Shown here piece by piece: positions 11,101 through 26,100 of a stretch of 64,000 nucleotides of DNA (the first letter of the stretch is position 1; every line of letters begins with the position of its first letter). The notes below the pieces were generated by a model, which was not told where the DNA came from, made no database searches, and worked only from the letters and a program-made list of their open reading frames with translations. The translations under genes were made by a program, and so were the position numbers. Source of the stretch: Stratiolaelaps scimitus (taxonomy: Eukaryota > Arthropoda > Arachnida > Mesostigmata > Laelapidae). The stretch is taken from positions 11,284,001-11,348,000 of the forward strand of contig JABWDB010000004.1 of NCBI GenBank assembly GCA_019614645.1, in the 5' to 3' direction.

Positions 11101-14100
11101 CAATACAGTACTCATGTGCATACTCATAAATTGGGTAGACTTTGTGAATGAGAGCCAACGGCTCGGCAATCGAAAGCACCCAGAGTGTGGCTTCAGGATG
11201 CCAAAATAAACCCTCACCATATGGCTGTAATAAAGACTGTATTGAGGTAGATTCATTTCTCTGGTAGATTCACTTTTCGTCGTTCTAAGGTTATCAACGT
11301 TTTTTGTTTCCGATGTACGTATGTGTGGATATATATATATTTACTAGTTTACTTAATATAATGAGCTTTCGTGCACTTGTCAAATGAGAACGAAGTTTGA
11401 AGTAGCAACGAGTATCAATGAGCCAATAAACGATCGAGCTCCGCCGTGATCGCACGTTCATTTGCTGGCGGCGCTGGCTTCTCTCTGCCACTCAAGCCCC
11501 ATAGGAAACCTCTGCCCGTTGTACACAGATACCTATCTTCGTCGTCTGCTGGATCATACGCGCGGCCTTTGGCGGCGCTTCTACTCGAAGGGACGATGTT
11601 CTCTCTCGCTTCCTCTCTGCAGGGCCAAGCTGCATATCGCTCGCTTTTGTTGCTGCTGTTTTGGTTGTTGTTATTGTGGTTGTTCGGTGCCGCTGCTTGT
11701 GGCATGTGTGCTGTTGCTTGCTGGCGCGCTGCTATTTTGATGAGGTTGTGTGGACTTGTGCACCTGGCCGCTGTAGACCTGTGATCGTCGGTCAGCTGAT
11801 TGGACGGTTACTCGAATCGAATCAATCACTGGCGGGGCTGCTAGCCCCGATAAAGGAGAATAGCGTGCCACTTTATCTCAAACTTCTCCTATGACTCCTC
11901 GGCTCGGCTGGACTCGACTTGATGACTCTGTTGTGTCTTCAGTACAGCTGAAATTTTCACTATTAGCGGACACTGCCGCTATTAATGGTGCGTTTTTCTC
12001 GTTAAATTTCGATCTCATATAATCGTTGTCTGTTTATTTATTGCGTCGGTGTGTTCGTGCATGTGCATGTGAATCTGTGCCTATTATATATATATATATA
12101 TATATATTGAAGATAGTGAAGTTCACCAATATATATATATATATTGAAGATAGTGAAGTTCACCAATGTTCCAACGATGCCGTGTGTGTCTTTGTGCCAG
12201 CCTCACTCGTGTTGCTCATCCTGCTTGCTCATGTCCAAGTGGAGCGTAGGAACGATGTGAAACAAATGTTCGTTCTTCTATCTGCGTACACCGTGTACCA
12301 CTGACAGCACCGTCGGGCGTGGAACGGAGGTTTTATTGGATTACGGATTTATGGTAGAAGCGGCGTGGTAGGGAGGGGATATACTAAAACGGGGGCTCTC
12401 CTAACTTCGTTGTGAAATTCCCTCCATACGACCACCAGTGGTATATCTTTGCTACTTGGCTGCTGCTGCATACAAGTCAGACGACCGGGAAGTCCTACAA
12501 CTTGGATCATTTCTGGTTGATTGTCCGCCGGTTGGCTTCATCACAGATGATGAAGTCCTCAAATGCTCCTCGTACGAAGAAGTGTCTTGCTGTTCGCACT
12601 ACTGGTGCAGTTTTGAAATTTTCCAATCTACGATTTGACTTTGGAAAGTCTCGTCTTAGAATGACCAAGCCGCGTATGTTTGCTCAGCCACAATGTATTT
12701 TATTTGAGGGTTATGATTTTATGTGCCGCTGCGCTGAACCTTGCCCGAGCTGTCCTGTGCAGTACTCGCGAAATCGTTTTTTAAACAATTCAGTAAATTG
12801 ATGCTTTGAACAGGAACAAGGATACCATTGTTAGCACCATTAATCATTCACTTTCTTTGTCGACCTTGGTTAGAAAAAGAAGAAGAAAAATAGGAGAGGG
12901 TTTAACGTCACAGGCATAACTATACCTCATGGTGGAATAGACCCAAGCGTCATGATGTGTGGCACTCATGTATTAGTAAGTCATGTTAAGCCAGTTATTC
13001 TGGCCTTGTTCAATGCATATTATTTAAACAAATATCGTATAGAATATGAAACACCCCCCATTATCATTTTGCGGCCACGAACTCATTCTCTTTATCATGC
13101 CGCTGCGGTTATGTCCATACGAAGAATGGAGTATGTCCAGCGGCATGCAACCTTTGCCCCTCATGAGTACTGTACCACTCGCGTGGTCTAACTAATGTGT
13201 TGGCCCGTTTGCTGGTTTTCTTGTGTCAATCCTCGCCTTCGAAATAGGACCCGGTGTCTTAGATAGTAATATGTATTGCACTAGAACAGTAGCGAGGTTT
13301 TCGAATGAAATAGTATAGAAAGAAGATCCTAAAGAGTTTAGCTGACATTACAACAGCTATGATATGGCTTCAAAATTCGATAATGAAGTCACAATGCAAT
13401 ATCAATCAGTTTGTATTCTCATGCTTGGGCTTTGAGGGACGAAATTCTATACTTCATGGGTCGATCGTCGTTAATCGTGGCTGTAGAAAGCCAAGGAGGC
13501 CTTGTCAAGCTCCATAAAACAACATATATCTTCGAATGAAAGTGTAGTTGTTGAATTAAGTTCGACATCTTGAGATGTGATTGACCTGTTTGGCTTTTTT
13601 TCTACTAGTGGCATTATTTTGACACTGGCCAAACATTTTTCCATTGAGTTTTGTCTATATATAACCAGGTGTTGTGTTTTAAAAATTCCGATATGTTTCT
13701 CCGTCAGGTGTGACATGCGTCAGTGAATAACTCACTTGATCTGATTGTGCCCTTATTGTATGCCGATATCGGTTTCGTGGTGTTATGAACCACAAGGCTA
13801 TTTGGCCTGGCGAAAGCGAGGTGAGCCTGACAGAGGCCGTTTACTTCATCGGGGCTTTCACGTCGCACACTGGGCCTCGATATGCGCCCGGCACCAGCCG
13901 CCGAGTGCCCTGTGGCAGCTGTGTCCTGCATCACGAAATACACATAATAACCGCCGAGGCCACCTTATCCACTGGGAGCACGTTTCGCTTCGTGAACTGC
14001 CAATGCGCGAATAGCAAGTCACGGCAAAGGGGAATACGTACGAATGCTGTTCATAACAGGACAGCCACGCTATTTTATACGCAAGCTGAACGCGAGCTTT

Positions 14101-17100
14101 CAATGGATTCGGTTCCGACAAAGTTAGATTGGGCGGCGTATAAATATCATACCGAACAACCTGAATGGCGCTCGTGATGTGTTTGCTATGCGTATAAGAA
14201 GGGAAACTCGAAAAAAAGTACGTGTACCTATCGGTTACACGTTTCTGATATTCATATTCGTATGACTTGTTCTGACCATGTGACCTCTGTCTTTTGGGAA
14301 CTTATCATCCAAGTTCAAAATTATATACCGAACTGGTACATATACAAAAGGATACAAGAACAGCTATGAAGGTGACACGACTCAGCGTTCGGACTATTTT
14401 GATTGTTTTTTGGTTATTTTTCCGTTCGAACCGCCGAAATGTTTCCCCATTGTAGTTGGTGGAGTTGGCGCATAATGCTCACGCGGTGAACCCGTTTCTT
14501 TTCTTCTGCTGTTCTTCGCTTAAGACACAGCGACGTCTGTAAGAGGATGGAGAGACGATTTCTTCTTGGAGACGTGAAAGCGTCTTCTCAATTAGACTTG
14601 TCCATGTAGATTTGACACCGACTCGACCCATTATTGTCATCCGAACAAGGAGTTCGATCGTTTGACGTGAACCGATAAAAGGCGGGATGGGACCATCGCC
14701 GTGACGCTGCCGGAGCGGGTCGGGTAGTGGAACTTGTTGGGGGGCAGAGGCGGGCGGGCGGGCGGGCGGGCGGTCCTGGCGACGAGTCTGAAGTAGCGCT
14801 GCTTTGGCCATCTGCCGCTACATCGGTCCCGCCCGCTGGGGGCAATCTGGTGTCACTCTTCTGCCGGCTGGCCACGTTGTTCCTGCGATGATGTAGTTGT
14901 CCTGCGTAGGCGACCCTGCCTCCTCGAAATCATCCCGGATCCCTCTCTACATGATTTTGATCTGCAGCGTTCAGCGGCGACATTTTCGACCTTCTATTCG
15001 ATCCGATTCTTCCTTTGCGTCTTTTCCATCGAGTCGATGAAGGACCGGAGAAGTCGAGAGGCCACACTGCAGAGTCACAGTGCAACAGCAGGCGCGGATA
15101 CACACCCCCAGTCACCCATAACTGTACGATGAGCTGCGGCGATATTGTACGGTATTATGAGTGGCGGCAAGGGTAACGGACATATAAAAAAAAAAGCTAT
15201 GGGCAAGCACCATCGAAGCAGTTGGTTGAATGTCGATGGCAGAGGTCGCCTCATCAGTGACGTACGCAGGACCGGGCCAGAGGGTACAGAGTGAGTGCTT
15301 GGTGGACTTGAGTACTTCGCCACGATAGCAGCAGTAAGAAACGGTGGGCGAATGGATATTTGAGGGGGCAGTAGGGAGAGAGAGAGAGAGAGAGGGGTGG
15401 CGATGACGGCGTGAAGATGGTGGTTGTTAGGTGGCCGTGAATTGCGGAGCTGATCGGGTGAGCTTTATTTGAGACTCGCTGGTGATGGAAGGCAATAGCT
15501 GAGGAAAACGATCTCAGGCAGGGAAGCTGCAAGGGCGCTCAGTAAGTCTCTTAACTCTCTGGCTGTTCTGTAAGGAGGCGAACGAGCAGAGAGAAATGCT
15601 CCCCCCCACCCCTCCCCCGCTTCAGCGCCCAGATCCATCTTCTGCTAGCTGCTTCACTAGTGACTACCCCCCGGCTCCCTATTACCATCGATGTCTCCAG
15701 CTAGCGAGTGTTTCCCTGGCCAGGGGGATTGGGTGGCTCACCGACCCGACCCTCTATCCGGCGGCGATAGCAAAATTAAGTCTGCTTGATCGTCCGTGAG
15801 AATTTGCTACCGCTGCCCGTCGTACCTCCTGCCCTGATTCTGCTACTGCAGCCGGAGTGCGGGGGCCTCCGTTCGTTCAATCGGTGTCTTGACCCAGCTG
15901 ACTCTACGGCTCCTTGGCGCTTACGGAGGAGTCTCCGCCAGAGGGGACCATGGTCTAGTAAGCCAAACAGAGCAGTAGTGCTGCTTGGAAGCAGTCTCAT
16001 AGGCGAGGAGAATAAGAGTGGAAAAATCCATAGGGGGTTCATAGAGCGAAAAACGTAGCTATTCCAATGCTGATCGTACGCGTTACGATCTTAACCAGTG
16101 TGCGTTAGTCCGCGTAGTGAGCGCGTTTACCCTAGATAATGGTAAACGCGTACATGAAGATGGGTCTAGTATAGAATAGAGGTAAAGAGAGAGAGAGAGA
16201 GAGATATTTAACAAAAACGAGTTTGTTTTCTTACGTTGCTGCAGTGCCAAAAATTATGAACGCGTACCATGAAAAAAAGGGTTATGTCAGCGGGCGGTGA
16301 TGGACAGATGTTGCGGGATAGCTTTAGAGCGAACGGTTGTGTTTGAGTGGGATGAAGTTATTTGTAGGTCTCGCATACTGAACTGTAGGACCGAGAGTTT
16401 CAGCCGCTCTCATCGATGACAATCGCGTCGATAGTACGCCATCCGACGTGACAGCTTACCGAAGCTTGGGTGGTTAACAAAGATAGAATCGGTTTCGCGT
16501 TGATAAAGGCGTGCGCTGTAGATGGGAACTCAGTGCCGGAGCTCGAAAAGGTCAGAAAAATCTGCAGAGAGCGAGACCGATTGGTGACAGACGGCATGGT
16601 CGCGTGAAGGAACTAAGCTGTCGATGGTGGATATAGAAGTGTTTTGATTGCTGAGCTGAAGTTGACGTCGTGTACTTTGCGGGAAAGCTGTCGGTTCGAA
16701 CTCGATCGATCATAATTTGAAAATATTGCCTCTGATCTAATCGATGCAGATTTGTGGGAAAGCGTCCCGACGGTTGCCTTTAGGCTGTTTGGAAGAGCAA
16801 GACAAACTAGTCGCACAAGATACCCATTGCGTCAAAACGGAGGAGGTGCGGTTGGGAGAAGATGTAAAAGAAACGGTTATGCCGCCTTAATTGCTTTAGT
16901 GGGAGGCTGACAAAGGTTGTATCGTGATGTCTGACAATGCTACGTACTGATTCATATATTACAACATTTCTGAGATAGTCCGTGATATGCGAGTACTAGC
17001 AAGTCTGGTGGGATGACACAAGTCTGACGTGGCGCGAAGCACCATTAAAATGATGGGTTAGGGATGCGTATATTTCGGAAGGCGCCCTTCCCCCGTGTTT

Positions 17101-20100
17101 ATGATGCATGCACATATGAGATTCAGTGAAACAACGAAAGAAAAAGTTGCCACTGAATTATTAACTTACGCGTAAATAATAGCTAGGGGTATCAGCTATA
17201 TTTTCCCTGCGTGCACCGTACGTAAGGACACGCTGTGGGAGTACAGCAGATTTTGTGAGCATTCGTGTGCTGCACACTGTGTGCGGGGACCTCACCATTA
17301 AACCTATAACGTCCGGACCTCAGGACCTTTCAGGAAGGATTTTAGGGCGGGCGGAGATGCGGGACTTAGCTGGAGGAGGTTGGATACCGGTAAGGCATGT
17401 TGATTCACTGATGGGCGTTTAACACCCTTTCTGCTATCAAGAGAGTTACGCGAAAAAGTGCACTACGCAGCCGGTACCCGGCAGTGGCGTTCGATGCTGT
17501 CCATTGTTCTGCTGCGTCTTTACACTGGGTAAGCAGTGGATCGGTCGACCCGCGAACTTTGTTTCCGAGTTTGTGTCTGGTGTCCCACGGACGTTCCAGA
17601 AACCAAGCCACGAAAACCGCGAGACGGCGACTGTATGCCGGCAGCACTCTACTTTGTACGAAGGCCAGTGCTGCTCCACTCTTGTGCTGAACTCTGGGAT
17701 TTCAGTCGATTGCCTGCAGTCTGCAGACGAGGCCAGCAGCAGAGCGGATTAGAGTCGTTGTTTGAACGGAAGCGACGACAACCGACGATGATGCTGTGGT
17801 GGAGAGATGGGCAGAGCGGAGGGCGACGCACGCTACAATACCTTTGGGAGCCACGTCGGGACCAGGCGTCGGCGACGCGGAGAGATGGACAGAGTGTTAC
17901 ATGAACCTCACTCAAGCACCACAGCGCCAGCGCGCACTGAGTGAACCGCGGTATAAATTTGAAGAGGATGGCCAGCGGGTGACGGCGAACGACATCAGCA
18001 GCAGCTCACGCGATGTAAACTTGTTGCCGCAGCCAGCAGCAACGTCAGCTATCGAAAAGGCACGCGCAATGCGAGCAAAAACATACACAACGAAACGAAC
18101 ACGCGAAAACACAACACACACACACAGAGTAACAAGAGACAGCGACGAGCCAGAAATTGCAGCGGCTGTAACGTATCGTATGGCGGGCCGCGAGCCCCCT
18201 GGTCGCCTGGTGTTGTGTCATACGCCTGTTACCGTTTGAGTGGTTAGGTGGCAGAGGGACAGGACGATGTGTACGCGACAAAGGAAGGAAACTGCGAACA
18301 GGACTAGTTGCACACGTGGCTGGGTGCCAAAAAAGGCTCATCGCATCCTATATAAAAGAACACCAAAGACAGAGCAGCCACTCGTCTCAACTGAGCCGCT
18401 CAGACGCTCTTCGTCAGAATTGTGCGTGGAGAAAGAGACCTGTTCCCTTGTTGCTTCGGGGCTACGACAGGGCTAACACGAGGTATTAGGAATGCTGAAA
18501 GAGAACAAGATTGTCGCCTCGTCTCGAATCACATCTACATCGCTCAAAGGCAGCTCGCGTCGATTGCTGTCGTATTCACAGCGAAAATTGGTGGTTGGCT
18601 TCTGTGTCGTACACGTCGGGATAAAACGGATACATATGTATCGTAGATATTGTAAATGTGAAATCTCAAAACGATACAAAGTGCCGGCCGTACAGCTTAC
18701 AGAGGGTAGAAGTCATACTACGTGGCTGTGCAGGTTGCATTCATATTCTATTTACTAAGTTCTAAATGTCAATCTAAAAAGTCGGTATATCTGTATCCTA
18801 CGATGAAATGATAGTGACGCTCTTCCCTTTGTATGTCTGTTATGTCTTTCGTATGCTTCCGATCGAAGTGGAAATGCTATCGCTATGTTCCTATACTCGC
18901 CTGTTCTATCATGCGAATTACTATCGTTACCGAGTTGTTAACATGGCAGCATGCCGATGACAATCTTTACACAGTAATTTTTTATTGTGTCCAGCCATTC
19001 GGCGTTTTATTGGCGACAATCTTTAACCGAAATACTTTCACTGACGATTTCACAGTCAGCATTCCCATGTCTCCCAGGGATGCTTTCAGAAGTTGTGTGT
19101 CCTTTTCGCTTTAACAACGAACAAAACGACCCCAATTCAAATACCCTGTCCGTGTCCTTTTCTATGTTTTAGCGCAGCGTGGCTTTAACGTTATGAACGC
19201 AGAAACTCGATTCGTACTCTTCTATAAATATAGAGCAGAAAAAGAATCATTCTTTACGCGTGCTCGTTGGTTTGGAGAGTCCGCCAAGTCCAATAACGTA
19301 GACGTACGCTGTTTGTGCCACATTCTCCTCAGGTTCGATATTGCAATTTGTCGTAATAGCCATTCACTGCCACCGCTGCCAGGGTAGCGGCAAGCACTCC
19401 GGCCTCGCACAGGAATACGTACGAACGTACCTAACACTAAACGCGAACATCGCAAACAATGTGCCGCGGTCGATCGCTTGAACGGATAGAACGGGTGGCG
19501 TTGTGTTATTGTTGTTGTATTGGTGTTGTGCGGTGGGCATCTGCTAACTGCAGAGAGAGGACTCGGACAGCGGGAAGCTTGCGAGAACGTGAGGGGCAGC
19601 CTTGCCGAGCTGTTAGAACGCGGGTCCGGGCGGATTTAGGGGTTGCAGGATGGGTCGTACGAAAGCGAAACAGGAGGAGAGAGAGAGAGACAGAGGGAGA
19701 GAAATGTTAGAGAGAGGTTGAAGCAGCTCTGCGGTACGGCGCGGGGTGGCCGAGGTAATGCGTCGAAGAGGGTTGGCTGTCTCACTGACTGGTCGACGTC
19801 TGTCAGCCGGCGGAGACGCAAAGGGAAGCAGGGGTAAACGCAGACGAAACGGAACCCAGTCGGGGCCAGTATAAAGGGGGCTGCGGTAGTGTGGGGACGT
19901 ATCGGGAGGCTCCGGGGAGGCCGGGAGAGGGAATCGCTGCGACAGCAGCCTCCGCAGCGTCCTCCAAAAATCTGCCCGCGTCTTTGCAGAGATATTATAA
20001 AAGCAGCAGTACGAGCAGCTGGCAATGGTGACGCAGTGGAAGCGCCTGCGGTGGCGGTGGTGGCGGCGGCGGCGGTTGAGTCAGCTTTGAGGGAGAGGCA

Positions 20101-23100
20101 TCCGAGGAGCCTCGGTGCGCAGTGGAGTCCTGCGATGATTCAATTTGACGATTCGGCAGCCAGCGTCGGCTTCGGCTGCTGACAAGGGAACGGTGACGAG
20201 CCGACGTCGTTGGAGGCTAGGATAGCGGACTGAGGGTTGCTTACCTTTCTTTACCAGTTCTCAATTGCACAGTCAGATAATTCGGCTATTCCGTTTCGGC
20301 TTATGGCTCTGGGGTCTTGTGTGTGTAACGGGGCCCTACTTGGAGGTAGGGAACAACTCTTTACGGAACGGAACATCGACAACAATGTATCATATAGCAA
20401 ACGGTGTCACTCAATGCTACTGCCCCTCCTCATTGCTAACCGTTGGGGCTACAGATGCACAACGATAGTAAGTATCTGGCGCATGTTCGGCTCAGCTAGA
20501 TATTTCACTTGCATCATACATTGTTCCATCGCAACGATCACACACCATCTTCTGTGTAATTCTCTACACAACAAAATCTCTTTGTATAGAACGAATGTTG
20601 GATGAGGGAAGTGAATTTAAGGGCGATCAATTTGATGACTGAACTCGAGGTGACGTCTACTCTGTACCTTTTGAAACTCACCTGCCTTTAGCCGTAATCA
20701 AGCGCTCTGACATTTTGCTACGATGTATCGGCTTTCTTCACACGCCGTCTATCTATCCTTAACCCCTCTTGTCTGTACACGGAGCAGAGGAACATCGCTT
20801 AAGGCTAGCCATTAACCACATCTAGCCGTACATGGTATCATTGCATCTGGCATTCAATATAGAGCGAAGCTGCTCTGGTCCAGCGTTTACTGAAACACCT
20901 GATAGCGCGCCCTGCTTCCATGTTCGATCTCATCTGCTCACGTTCGAGTGTTCTCAAGTAAAAGATTTGGCACGCTTGCAAATTTTATCGTGTTCGTTTT
21001 TGGGGCGCTACATGAATTGATTGGCCGTCCGGCTGAACCGAGTTTAATTAGCCACTACAGTAGAGCTTGGTTCCTTTTGCCGAATATAGACGACTCGGTC
21101 CAGCAAGAGGGTGATTGATCGGACCGGGAAAAAGGTTACATTTGCAGTTTAGTTACGTAAGTAATGAATAGCTTTAAGGTCAGAGCTTCCAGACACACGT
21201 GGCGATACTGTTAAGCTGATGAAGGGCCAAGATGACTCCCAATCGATGGCATCAATCCTGTGCGGTTTCATACACACCCGACTGAACAGATTTTCATGTT
21301 GCTTTGCATGTTAAACCACTCGGAAAATTGCATGTTCTTCTGTTGCGCACAGAGCTGGATAAAAACGTTGCACGATATATTTTTTTACTACATCACGTTT
21401 TCCTGTGATCGTCCGATGTGGTGACGAAGTAAGATATTTTCGCTCCGATTCACTGTCATGTGATACAACATGTTGTGTGTTCGTTTATCAAAGCAACTGA
21501 GATCAGAATTTATGACATGATGATTAGTCCCGTCCCCCCCCCCCCCCCCCTTCCTCCTCCGCCTCCGGAACGACACGTGCTGTCCTTCACAATCTCAATG
21601 GTATCGTATGTCTTGTATTGCAACATGTATGGCGTGTTGCTGACTGCCCGTCTCATTGTCTCTTCGTTTTTCTTTCAGACGTACAGCGATGACATCGGCG
21701 AGGAGGCCTCGCCGTCGCCTCCTCTCAGCCCCGAGATGGCGGTCGGAGACGTAAATGGGGGCATCGGTGGAATGGTCGGCGTTGGCAGCCTCGGCGTGGG
21801 GCACTACCTCGCGGTTCGGGCCGGCACCGGGACGACGGGTGGTCAGGCCGGTGCCGGCGGCCAACGGGGCGAGCAGGGCTCCCCGCGACGGGTCTGCCTC
21901 GTCTGTGGAGATGTCGCATCGGGGTTCCACTACGGCGTTGCGTCATGTGAAGCGTGTAAAGCGTTCTTCAAGAGGACCATTCAAGGTGAGATCAAATAGA
22001 AAGAAGCCCGGCCGAAATGGCTGGACGAAAGGCTGGACGTTGAACGAATGGCCAGCCAGCTGATTGGTGCCGTTTGCCAACCGTTCGTGAACTCCACAAA
22101 TTAAATTTGATTGGATTAGTTCCGTGTATCCGCGAAGCAAACCGTGAAATGGATGCGCATTATATATATATATATATATATAGTATCCAAATATATTTTG
22201 ATAAACTTGGGCTGTTTTGTAGAGAGAGCGATTTTCTTCTTAACTGGACACAGACGAAATACATTAATGGTTATTTCGAGATTTTTCCAATGCCTTAAAA
22301 CGGGTTAGTGCTTTCTTATAAAACGCACATTGTACCACTTGCCAAAATATGGATGTCTACACTGTTGAGCACAAGCTTTGCTGTTGAACTTCTCACTGTG
22401 TGCTTCGTAACAAGAGTCAACTATCTGACTCAAGTTCGACTATATATATATATATATATATACGGCAAAGTCTTGGTACCGATTATCGTTAATCAAGTTG
22501 TCCCTTTCACTAGAGCCCAGCATTCATAACCGTGTATACTGCGCGTAAACGAATCGGAGATAACGTAATATCGGGAATTCGACCTCGAAGCCACGCTTCC
22601 TATAGCACAGGATTCGACAGCACTCCACACATCCTTACAGATAGTTGCGATAATCGCATTCTCTGCATTGCATTTGTTGCCCACCTTGCATAAGAGAGTC
22701 AACCGATGGTTGAGGCAGAGGGTAGTGTATTCTATCTTGATTTATCTGTGCGATAAAGGTGGCCAGTCCCACATTGCTGACTTGCCGCGAACCGATTCGC
22801 ATTTTTCCCTCTTATGAACGGCCCACCGTGTGCTCCCATGAGTCTTTCCTACACACGTTTTTTCTCTCGTCGTTTTTTCTTGATCTTTGTGTTGCCCTCG
22901 CACAGTATAATCAGCCAAGGTGGACAGCTTGAAAGCATCGAGTATCATGATAAACGGACGAGTGACCGGCTTTCCTCCGGTGAAAACGCTGAGGCGCCGC
23001 AGCAACTCTAGCTGTCCGCACTGGATGGACGTATAGGAGGAAGCGGGAAAAAAAACGATGGGAGCGAGTCGGACTAGGAAGACGTTTGGGGTTTGCCGGC

Positions 23101-26100
23101 AGGAAAACACGGAAGAGCTTTGAAGCAGTGGGCGCGCTCAGAAAGGGGGGTCGAGGCCGTGAGGACAAGGGAAGTCCCGTCGCGTGGCCCGTCCATGTGT
23201 GCTCGGGGAAGAGAAAAGCACGAAAGAATAATAGAGAGGAAAAAGTTAAGGCAATAACGGGGGGAGCCTGGAAAGGAGCGGACGACGACTCTACCACACT
23301 CGTGAGTAGGGCAGGCCAAACTTTGCGCGTGGTCCAGGGCTATCTCCTTTACGCCGGGTAGACGGACGGGAAAGTACTTCTAAGAGCTAGGGGAACTCCA
23401 CACAGAGGCGAGCTCTCCAGGTCAGCTAAGGGCAAACGGGGATAGAGGGGGGGGTGACTAGAAAGGCAGCCTGGTAGTAAGGATAGTCGATTGTGTAAGG
23501 GAGAAAAAGAAAGATCGGCCGACCAAACGCCGCTTTCGTCATCTCGAAGCGAAGGACGAAAGCGAAAAAAACAGGGAACTCCAGTGAACCGGGGGGGGGA
23601 GCACGGAGTCGACGAGCCCTACGAGAACGGTTTTTTGTGGGGGACGCTTCTATTCGAGCAGCACGGGGTTTTGAAGTGGTGTGGTAGTTGGAGAGTCCGA
23701 CCGGGACAAAGGAGGAATTGGAGGATGTTCGACGAAAACGCTTCCGTCATCCGCGTCTTTTGCGTCAGCTGAATGTCGACCACGTCTGCATTATCGTCCG
23801 GGCCCTCGAAGACTAAATGTGTTTGTGGACTAGAATATCGGTGGTCGGAATATCGTTTTAGATCGAACATTGTGTGTTCATAGAGTGAACGAACAACGGC
23901 ACCACGTAGAAGATGCATGATAAGATGCACGACAAAAATCGATAGGTGCCACGATTGCGTAGCGATCATCATTGATCTAGTTTTTTGCCATAGATTCGCG
24001 CATATGGCAGCAGTAGTGTTGACGGCAGACTGCCAATCGGATCATGTTGGGAGCTTCGTGCTCCTCGACACTAGAAGCATGAAGCGTCGCGGTACCAGTA
24101 GAACACCCATCCTGCTGCTACAGGAGCAGCTTCTTACGAAGAACCGAAAGACCGCTGTCCGATCTAAAAGGAGAAAGAGGATACGGATCGCAACAAAGGT
24201 CTTAGGGAATTTGCGGAACAGCAGGCAGACGACAGAGTTATACGACAAGAATAGTTACGGCAGTGGGACGGAAAACGCTGAGAAAGGGAGAGAGGTCGAA
24301 TGAGAAAGGCGTCCGTGACATGGAAGGAAATCAATGAAAATAGGATGACTCGATAACAATGTCGTTTCAATTTCCGACTGCCCGAGGCTTTGTTCATTCG
24401 TTTTTATCGCTCTTTCTCAAACGAGTGAGAGTAGACTTTGCGTTTCCGAGTAAAATTTTTCGTCTATTTTTTATGTCAGCTTTGGACGTTTTTTAGACCC
24501 GCGTAAATGCGTATAAAGTGTGCTTCTGCTCGCGGGTGGTGTTCGTTGCCATCTAGAACAAAATGGCTAACTAATCTTCTTCTTACTGAAGGATCGTCAT
24601 GGATGTGACTGAGATAGTTAACTAGATAGGGCCGGGGTTTATTATTTTGATTTTTATGCACAGTTGTTCCATTGAGTCGTGTTCAACACCTTTTTTCTTT
24701 GAATTTGGCTCTAGCCACCAGAGCTAGGTGCCTAAATCTTGTCTCATTCCGTCGGCCCTGCCTTGAATACGTCATAAGGCTATCAAAAGGTTCAGAGAGT
24801 AGAACGTCATTTGTTGCGTTGATGCCTGCAACCGTGTCGCTCCGCTAGCATCCAAGTCTTTGACAGGCCGGAGAGTAAGATCAGGAAGAGGCAATTCTGT
24901 TCTTTTGTCGCTGTTTGTTCAAAGTGTTGTCTATTTGCGAGATATAGGGTATCGTAAGCGGTTCAAGGATGGTCGCCTTCTCCCGCGGCCCGAGTCCTGG
25001 TGGTATTCCAGGGCGGGTCCTGATGTGGTTGGTATATTACCGGTTGTTCTGGGTTTTGCTGCTGACTCCACAACCTCCGCCAGATAGTGAGTTGAGAGAC
25101 TGTATTTGGCTGAACGACCTCCGTCAGGGTGATCTCATTCCGTTATAGCTTCGCTTTGAAGCTGTACTATGTAGAAGCAGTAGAGTGACTATATCTCGGC
25201 AGTGACAGAGGGCTCTCGACAAGGTATTAGTACGGCCTGTGCGGCAGTGCTGGCATATGACTGGTGGTATATTGTCCGCCTTGCCGACGATTATAAGTTC
25301 GCAGCATAACGATTTGGTTCTGCTGACCTCGCTGCGCTCAATGTTTGCTTGCATATGCTGTGGCGACATCTTTCATTTACGACTGTGCTTATTCTTTGCT
25401 GCTGTGGTCTATGAGCTACGTTTAAACTGCTCGTGATGACGCAGCAACTAGGAATCATGAATTGTTATCTTCGGGACTAACGAATCGAATAGTAATAATA
25501 GCTAAGAATAACGAGACAGCTCTTAGGGCGAACTTCTGCAAGCTTCACCCAGTCTGGGCGGACTCGGCAAAACCAGTATGCATAGAGTGGATCCCTAGCT
25601 AAGCGCACATCACACTGAATGATATGGCAAACTGACTGGCCAAGAGGTCCCCCAAAACATCCCTTATCAGAACGATGCCCCCGCAATTTCCCATTCTTGC
25701 AATATTTGCACAATCGCAATTGAAGGGGGAAATCGAATCGACGATTATCGAATACGTTACTGAAAGAAATTGATGAAAAACATCCTTCGTTCTTTGAAGC
25801 GGTCGTAGCCTAAAAGTTTCGTTCACTGGCTCTTTTTTCATCCCTTTGAGGACGTTTGTGGGGTCCGAAGTTCTGCTTTTATTGAGAGTGGCGTTGGGAG
25901 CTACAAGTTCGCACTCTAGGGGGGTTCTTGCGGTGCTTAATCGCTTTCGGCGTGATTCTTGTGGAAGTAAGTGCGAAAATCTATAATCTTTATTTGTCTA
26001 GGGAAGTCGTTGTACAGTTTGGAGCTGGTACACAAGCATGGTTGCGCTGGCCGGGTAGGCCTATGCGGGGACTCTGTCTGACGGATAATTCTTTGAAAGG

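Larger units (their letters stand above)
2199..21678 (+). other. ERR: ERR intron 1 (19.5 kb)
   Basis: The intron splits the A/B region at phase 0. No certain gene lies inside. CpG-rich stretches with many short ORFs on both strands occur around 2750-3900, 7000-9060, 10030-10800, 11440-11900, 14470-15960, 17400-18480 and 19450-20230, separated by AT-rich spacers. It holds candidate alternative-promoter sites, small hairpins, a 37-base tandem duplication and several microsatellites, listed separately. Large first introns of developmental regulators commonly house enhancers; that role is inferred here. Confidence 0.85.

Noticed and set aside
18951..18975. HADDN peptide resembling a reverse-transcriptase YADD motif
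   Set aside because: No flanking reverse-transcriptase motifs in any frame.
21595..21946. Long antisense ORFs across exon 2
   Set aside because: Explained by the GC-rich coding sequence of ERR exon 2 on the + strand.
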